The position numbers were made by a program, and so were the translations under genes. The notes below the pieces were generated by a model. The model was not told the origin of the DNA. It made no database searches and saw only the letters and a list, made by a program, of their open reading frames with translations. Positions 59,365-64,000 of a stretch of 64,000 nt of DNA are shown here, one piece after another; the first letter of the stretch is position 1; each line of letters starts with the position of its first letter. Origin of the DNA: Prolixibacteraceae bacterium UBA6029. GTDB taxonomy: Bacteria; Bacteroidota; Bacteroidia; Bacteroidales; Prolixibacteraceae. Where the stretch lies: assembly GCA_002429385.1 (NCBI GenBank), contig DIZL01000058.1:21081-85080 (forward strand), in the 5' to 3' direction.

Positions 59365-62052
59365 TTGACACAAATGAGCAGAAGCACAGAATACATTAGC
59401 AACACCATGAGCTTGAGAGAACCTCTCCGGCAAAGTCTTGAGTTGTTGGAAAACCTTCTATCTGAACAGGAACTCATTGGGGATTCTGAATTGGAAACAA
59501 AAGAAGAGCGGATCAAAAAAGAGATTTCGCTGTTCGAAGAATTTGAACGGAGTTTTCCTTCGGTATGTTTTTCCATCGCAACCGGTATAGGGAAAACAAG
59601 GCTAATGGGCGCTTTCGTGAGTTATCTGGTCAAAGAAAAAGGGATTAAGAACTTTTTTATTCTTTCGCCAAACATTACCATTTACAATAAATTAAAAGAT
59701 GATTTTGGGAATAAGGGTGCAGAGAAGTATGTGTTTAAGGGATTGCCAGAAATCGCCAATAACGCAGTAATTATTACCGGCGAGGATTACGAAACCAAAG
59801 GCATCAAAGCCTCGGACGATTCCATTCAAATCAACATGTTTAATATTGGTAAAATCAATGCTGATGTTAAAACCACCACCAAAGATGGAAGAACCTTACC
59901 ACCGCGGATTAAACGGTTTCGGGAAACGATAGGCGACAGTTACTACAATTATCTTGTCAACCTGAAAGATTTGGTCATTATTATGGATGAATCGCATCGT
60001 TATCGTGGCGAGCGTGGTATGGAAACCTTGAACGAACTGAATCCGGTTCTTGGAATTGAGTTGACCGCAACTCCCATTGATGCCAAAACCAATCAACGAT
60101 TTGAAAATGTGGTTTATGAATATGGCCTTGCCGATGCCCTGAAAGATGGAAAGTATATAAAAAATCCGGCTGTAGTTACCCGTGCCGATACCGACTTTAC
60201 AGGCATGAATGCTGATGAAGTGGAAAAGCTTAAATTGAGGGACGCCATTCAGATGCACCGGGATACGAAAATTGCCATTCAGAACTATGTTGCCGACAAT
60301 GATCTGAATCCTGTAAAACCAACCATTCTTGTTTCGTGTAAGGATACAACCCATGCGAAATACATTTATGACTTTGTTACTTCAGACGAGTTCTACGAAG
60401 GAGAATTCAGGAATAAAACCATACAGATTGATTCTACAAGCAAATCAGAAGAACAGGTCAATCAACTGCTGACCCTCGAAAAGCAGGATAACAAAATTGA
60501 AATTGTGATCCATGTTGATATGCTTAAAGAAGGCTGGGACGTTTCGAATTTATATACCATAGTGCCGTTACGGGCATCGAATGCGTTGACGCTGATTGAA
60601 CAAACAATCGGACGGGGATTACGCCTGCCTTTTGGAGGAAAAAGAACGGGTGTTGAGAAAGTAGACATGCTTTCGATCATGATGCACGACAAGTTTCAGG
60701 AGGTCGTTGATGCTGCCAACGATAAAAGTTCCATTTTATATTCGATTGGTAAAATCCAGTTGAGCAGGTCTGATTTGAATTCAAATAAGGAAGTTGTGGA
60801 ATCAAAAACACATGATATCGTTGAATTAGAAACAGAACAGAAAAAGATAGATCAGATACAGGATGTTGATATTCGCCAAAAAGCAGAACATCAACATCTA
60901 GCAAAAGCAGCAATTCATTATGTGATCAGTTCAACGATTGCTAAAAAGGAGATTCAAACACCGGGGGAATTGAGTTCTGTTCAGGTGAAAGAAAAGGCGA
61001 TTGTTGAAATCAGGGAAAGAATCAGGAATGAATATCCTGAATTACCTGTGAAAGAAAAAGAAGATATTGTAAATGAAGCTGAAAATATCTTTAACAGAAC
61101 CGTAGAGAACATTGTCAGGAACAATATGCTCATACCCAATATAAAAATTACTATCGCTGAGAATAAAGGAGTGATCAAGGATTTTGATCTGGACACCAGT
61201 CACTTTTCGGAGAACATTTTACAGCAGGAATTTAAACTGATCAGGGAAACCATATACGATCACAAGCAGGATAAAATCAAAATATGGTCGCATGTATTGG
61301 AATTACCCGAGTTTAGTTTGCTAAGCCTGTTAAAGAAGAAGTCAGAAATTGATTACGACAACAATTCCGAAGTTTTATACAAACTCTGCAATCAGGCTGT
61401 AAATGCAATTAAAGCTTCACTGGAGAAACCCGAAACGCTTGGCGATACCATTCTGATGTACAGGGAACTGATAGCAAATAAGATCTATGCACAGGTAAAA
61501 AACAATATTGTCATTGAAACGACCGTGCAATCGAAACTTGAAGCAGAACCTTATTCATTGCTTTTGAGTGGAAATTACGCCAAGGAGAAGGATGAAGAAA
61601 TATTAAACTATAAAGAAACAGTAAGCGCTAAATTATTAAGTTCAAAGGTTTTTAACGGATTTTCAAAATCATGTCACGACAGATATAAATTTGATTCTAT
61701 ACCTGAAAAGAGATTTGCAGAGATACTTGAAAAGCCAAATGAAGTAATTAAATGGCTTCGTCCGGCTTCAAAGCAATTCAACATCTGGTATAACAATAAT
61801 TCGGACCGTTATGTGCCTGATTTTGTTGCCGAAACAGCTGATGTCATATATTTGATTGAGATTAAAGCCGATATTGCATTGGAAGATAAGATTGTTGAAA
61901 AGAAATCAGAGGCAGCAATTAAATATTGTACCATAGCCAGTGAAATCAACCAACAGCGCAACGAAAAGGCATGGAAATACGTCCTTATTCCTCACGATAA
62001 AACAGATGTCAATATGACTTTTATGAGGTTGGTTACTGAATATGGGAGATAA
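59365..62052 (+). CDS. res: Type III restriction endonuclease subunit (Res)
   Basis: An 895-aa protein with SF2 helicase motor and nuclease. Walker A SIATGIGKTRL (about 73-83), DESH box LVIIMDESHRYRG (about 208), ELTATPID, helicase domain 2 with VDMLKEGWDVSN and TIGRGLRLP, then a C-terminal PD-(D/E)XK nuclease with PDFVAE and LIEIKAD near 840. It cuts about 25-27 bp from unmethylated sites after long-range translocation or diffusion, and needs Mod. All motifs are intact, so the system should be active. Confidence 0.92.
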   Translation: MTQMSRSTEYISNTMSLREPLRQSLELLENLLSEQELIGDSELETKEERIKKEISLFEEFERSFPSVCFSIATGIGKTRLMGAFVSYLVKEKGIKNFFILSPNITIYNKLKDDFGNKGAEKYVFKGLPEIANNAVIITGEDYETKGIKASDDSIQINMFNIGKINADVKTTTKDGRTLPPRIKRFRETIGDSYYNYLVNLKDLVIIMDESHRYRGERGMETLNELNPVLGIELTATPIDAKTNQRFENVVYEYGLADALKDGKYIKNPAVVTRADTDFTGMNADEVEKLKLRDAIQMHRDTKIAIQNYVADNDLNPVKPTILVSCKDTTHAKYIYDFVTSDEFYEGEFRNKTIQIDSTSKSEEQVNQLLTLEKQDNKIEIVIHVDMLKEGWDVSNLYTIVPLRASNALTLIEQTIGRGLRLPFGGKRTGVEKVDMLSIMMHDKFQEVVDAANDKSSILYSIGKIQLSRSDLNSNKEVVESKTHDIVELETEQKKIDQIQDVDIRQKAEHQHLAKAAIHYVISSTIAKKEIQTPGELSSVQVKEKAIVEIRERIRNEYPELPVKEKEDIVNEAENIFNRTVENIVRNNMLIPNIKITIAENKGVIKDFDLDTSHFSENILQQEFKLIRETIYDHKQDKIKIWSHVLELPEFSLLSLLKKKSEIDYDNNSEVLYKLCNQAVNAIKASLEKPETLGDTILMYRELIANKIYAQVKNNIVIETTVQSKLEAEPYSLLLSGNYAKEKDEEILNYKETVSAKLLSSKVFNGFSKSCHDRYKFDSIPEKRFAEILEKPNEVIKWLRPASKQFNIWYNNNSDRYVPDFVAETADVIYLIEIKADIALEDKIVEKKSEAAIKYCTIASEINQQRNEKAWKYVLIPHDKTDVNMTFMRLVTEYGR

Positions 62053-62230
62053 AGGTATACTTACTCCTCTTGAAATAAAATCAGCGTATTTTGATTTTTT
62101 GTTTGCTTCTACAGGTAAACACAGTGAAAGATATGGTTACTCAGTCAGCCATACCATTGAAATAAAATCAAGAATAGAAGTGGCTGCATTGTCTTGTGGC
62201 ACGATAGTTGTGGAATATAATACTTACTGA
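62042..62230 (+). CDS. Possible small protein overlapping the end of res
   Basis: A 62-aa frame starting ATGGGAGAT, 11 bp before the end of res, in the same direction: MGDKGILTPLEIKSAYFDFLF. The overlap suggests coupling, but no family is recognised and it could be the trace of a longer gene. Weak call. Confidence 0.3.
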   Translation: MGDKGILTPLEIKSAYFDFLFASTGKHSERYGYSVSHTIEIKSRIEVAALSCGTIVVEYNTY

Positions 62231-62284
62231 GAATCAATAATTAACGTAAAGGTTACAATTACTTTAACAACATTTAACAAATAT

Positions 62285-62318
62285 TTTGACAATTTTTGGA
62301 TTCAAAGGTTTATATTTG
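62285..62318 (+). promoter_or_regulatory. Promoter of a candidate small RNA
   Basis: TTTG (62285-62288), 22-bp spacer and TATATTTG (62311-62318). The spacer is slightly long, but the -7 box is perfect. Transcription should begin near 62323. Confidence 0.5.
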
Positions 62319-62322
62319 CAGT

Positions 62323-62402
62323 ACATTTTTTTTCATAAGTTTAGGTTTAGTTAGGTTAGTTAGTTTAAGAGAGAAAAGGTAGGTTATTCAACCTACCTTT
62401 TT
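62323..62402 (+). ncRNA. Candidate small RNA of about 80 nt
   Basis: Between the promoter at 62285-62318 and a strong terminator ending at 62402 there is no start codon followed by a useful frame. The body has TTTAGGTTTAGTTAGGTTAG, a purine-poor, repetitive stretch. Promoter plus terminator 80 bp apart defines an independent short transcript, or a leader with an attenuator. Confidence 0.45.
62374..62402 (+). terminator. Perfect intrinsic terminator
   Basis: AAAAGGTAGGTT (62374-62385) pairs with AACCTACCTTTT (62390-62401) over 12 bp with loop ATTC, then more T. Being symmetrical it may stop transcription both ways. The gap from here to the sigma gene at 62676 holds no other gene. Confidence 0.85.
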
Positions 62403-62675
62403 GTTTTTCCAAACTTTCAATAACCCTGTAAAAAGGATATCTGCATTATATTCTCCAGTCCTGGATTTCATTAACTTTTCATTGCTATTTCCAGTCCGAA
62501 AATATCAAATATGCTTTATAATCAGGAAATACTTTAATTAAAGTGATTCCTGAAATAAAAACATTTGCAATTATTTGCATTTTTAACATTTTATAGTGAT
62601 TTTTATCAGCTAGAATGGATCAGAAAAACTATTCCATTGAGCTGTTAAACTATTTTAACGCTTTAATCTCTTAGG

Positions 62676-63260
62676 ATGATTGATTATACAACTCTTGACC
62701 TGTTAAATGGAATTCTTAGGAATGATACCATCATATTGCAATTCATTTATAAGAATTTCTATTCCAAAATTAATTTTTTCATCAAGAAAAACAGTGGGGA
62801 TGATGATGATGCAAATGATATTTTTCAGGAGGCCATCATTATTATTTACCGAAAACTTAAAGCCAATGAGTTGGTTTTAGACTGTACTTTTGATACTTAT
62901 TTATATTCGGTTTGCCGCTTCCTGTGGTTAAAACAGTTGGATAAGCGAAAGGTCGAAAAAGAAAAGATAAAAGACAACCACGATTATAATGAAGATATTT
63001 ATGACGATGGGCTGGATAAAGTAGCCGATTTAAATGAACGTTACAAATTATATCAGAAACATTTTACTAATCTTGGTAAGGATTGTCAGAAGATCCTGCA
63101 ATTATATTTTGATAAAGTTCCGCTCAAAAGCATCGCCCAGATCATGGGCTTCAAGAGTGAGAAATATGCGAAAAAGCGCAAGTTTAAGTGTAAGGAATAC
63201 TTAATAAAAAGTATAAAGCAAGATCTGGAATATACTAAGATTCTAAGCGGAGATAATTAA
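62676..63260 (+). CDS. ECF-type RNA polymerase sigma factor
   Basis: A 194-aa sigma-70-family protein. Region 2 is NDTIILQFIYKNFYSKINFFIKK and DDANDIFQEAIIIIYRKLK (about 15-70); region 4 is LGKDCQKILQLYFDKVPLKSIAQIMGFKSEKYAKKRKFKCKE (about 130-175). An acidic linker joins them. No anti-sigma gene lies next to it; instead a CHAT-protease gene is convergent at a 5-bp distance. Related sigma factors near CHAT/TPR proteins are common in Bacteroidota, and their signals are unknown. Confidence 0.87.
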   Translation: MIDYTTLDLLNGILRNDTIILQFIYKNFYSKINFFIKKNSGDDDDANDIFQEAIIIIYRKLKANELVLDCTFDTYLYSVCRFLWLKQLDKRKVEKEKIKDNHDYNEDIYDDGLDKVADLNERYKLYQKHFTNLGKDCQKILQLYFDKVPLKSIAQIMGFKSEKYAKKRKFKCKEYLIKSIKQDLEYTKILSGDN

Positions 63261-63265
63261 TCCAT

Positions 63266-64000
63266 TTATATCTGACCTCGGTTTTTCCGGGGTCTTTTTC
63301 TGAAGTACCAGTCTGAAAAAACCAAAAGGACTGCAAGAATCAGCAGAAGTATAAAATAGATGTTTTTACTGGTGTACAAGGGTTCTGGATTCCCAATATT
63401 CACGTATCCAAGCCAATAATGAGGATGAGCGGTTAATGGGTCAGAATTCCTCAGGTGATTTAATTTGGCCATCCGAAGTGCAACATCTTTTCGTTTTCCT
63501 TTGGACAAATAATAATAAAAATCATCCATGATCTTTACTCCGGATTTATCTTCGACCTGCCATAAGGTCATAACAATAGCCGGACAACCTGCATAAATGA
63601 ATCCGCGGGCCATGCTCATTACTCCTTCACCGCGTTGCAGCTTACCTGATCCGGTTTCGCATGCGCTTAGGACAGCCAGGCGTGCATTGAGTTTCATGTT
63701 ATAGATCTCGTAGGTATTCAAAAAGCCATCATTTGCAGAATTTTGATCAGGCTTTGAAAATACAAGTTTTGAAAACATGGGGATGCTATCGTTAATAATC
63801 GTATGCATCGCCAGGTGTAAAATATCAAACTCCCCTGCTTTTTCTTTAAAAGTGCTTTCCTGGGCCAACCGATCAATATAGGTTTCAGCATGAATAAACC
63901 CGGAGATCCCCTTCACCTCATCTTTCGCTCCGGGAAGCGGATTGAAAAAATGTTGAATGGAACTTTCCTTTTCGGTTCTTGGCTCTCCTGAAATATATTG
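63266..64000 (-). CDS. CHAT-domain protein with C-terminal membrane helix (cut by window edge)
   Basis: The frame is open to the window edge at 64000; at least 244 residues are visible and the N-terminal part is missing. It is a caspase-like CHAT protease: catalytic His in FDILHLAMHTIIND and Cys in LAVLSACETGSGKLQRGEG, followed by the family's RGFIYAGCPAIVMTLWQVED. Near the C-terminus is one membrane helix (IYFILLLILAVLLVFSDWYF) and a basic tail. CHAT proteases act in type III-E CRISPR and in gasdermin-type defence, or in TPR-CHAT signalling. Usually TPR repeats precede the domain; they would lie outside the window. It probably cleaves a target protein on a signal. Confidence 0.88.
   Translation of the reverse strand, partial: QYISGEPRTEKESSIQHFFNPLPGAKDEVKGISGFIHAETYIDRLAQESTFKEKAGEFDILHLAMHTIINDSIPMFSKLVFSKPDQNSANDGFLNTYEIYNMKLNARLAVLSACETGSGKLQRGEGVMSMARGFIYAGCPAIVMTLWQVEDKSGVKIMDDFYYYLSKGKRKDVALRMAKLNHLRNSDPLTAHPHYWLGYVNIGNPEPLYTSKNIYFILLLILAVLLVFSDWYFRKRPRKNRGQI

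Overview
The window reads as a chromosome segment of a Bacteroidota bacterium, most likely in the Bacteroidales/Marinilabiliales range. Evidence for this is a PorG-like DUF6089 protein, uppS-bamA-ompH-ompH-murI in a row, dipeptidyl peptidase IV, GH2 and GH51 glycosidases, TlpA-family lipoproteins, few Shine-Dalgarno sequences, and several TTTG-N19/20-TAnnTTTG promoters, the Bacteroidota primary-sigma type. The lineage is an inference; no rRNA gene is present.

Region 1 (about 1-15.3 kb) is accessory DNA read almost wholly on the minus strand. An AbiEi-type winged-helix/Fic fusion has helically phased upstream repeats. Next is a phage-derived element: tyrosine integrase, two ribbon-helix-helix regulators, an HTH protein, an HD hydrolase, replication proteins, a large SF3-type helicase/primase, an iteron-like array that may be its origin, a lipoprotein cargo gene, and a virion module (ClpP-like prohead protease/scaffold, capsid-like protein, two related tail-tube-like proteins). 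No terminase or portal is recognisable between helicase and protease, so it may be a satellite, a phage-plasmid or a decayed prophage.

Region 2 (15.6-35.5 kb) is core-like: a small exported repeat protein, GH2 and GH51 glycosidases, a Gfo/Idh oxidoreductase overlapping malQ, then alpha/beta hydrolase with pdxJ divergent from CBS protein with nadK, then the envelope cluster porG-like/uppS/bamA/ompH/ompH/murI, facing a four-LysM exported binding protein.

Region 3 (35.5-48 kb) is repeat-rich accessory DNA. It has a MITE-like palindrome, a 229-bp hairpin built of 11-bp units, three very AT-rich exported-protein genes (a TPR protein and two TlpA-like thioredoxins) each followed by a copy of the same repeat (a cassette-like array), a tRNA-Cys relic, a HigBA toxin-antitoxin pair bracketed by matching hairpins, and a second toxin-antitoxin pair. 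After a dihydroorotate-dehydrogenase-like gene and nfnBA comes a third toxin-antitoxin locus with a frameshifted DUF2442 gene.

Region 4 (48-56 kb) holds a SNF2-family helicase with a TTG start, DPP IV, an Omp85-family protein and a TonB-like protein. Region 5 (56.4-62.2 kb) is a type III restriction-modification locus (mod, a Bro-N-type gene, res) with a foreign-looking recognition segment in mod and a scrambled duplication between mod and the Bro-N gene. The window ends with a candidate small RNA, an ECF sigma factor and, convergent with it, a membrane-anchored CHAT-protease protein cut by the window edge.
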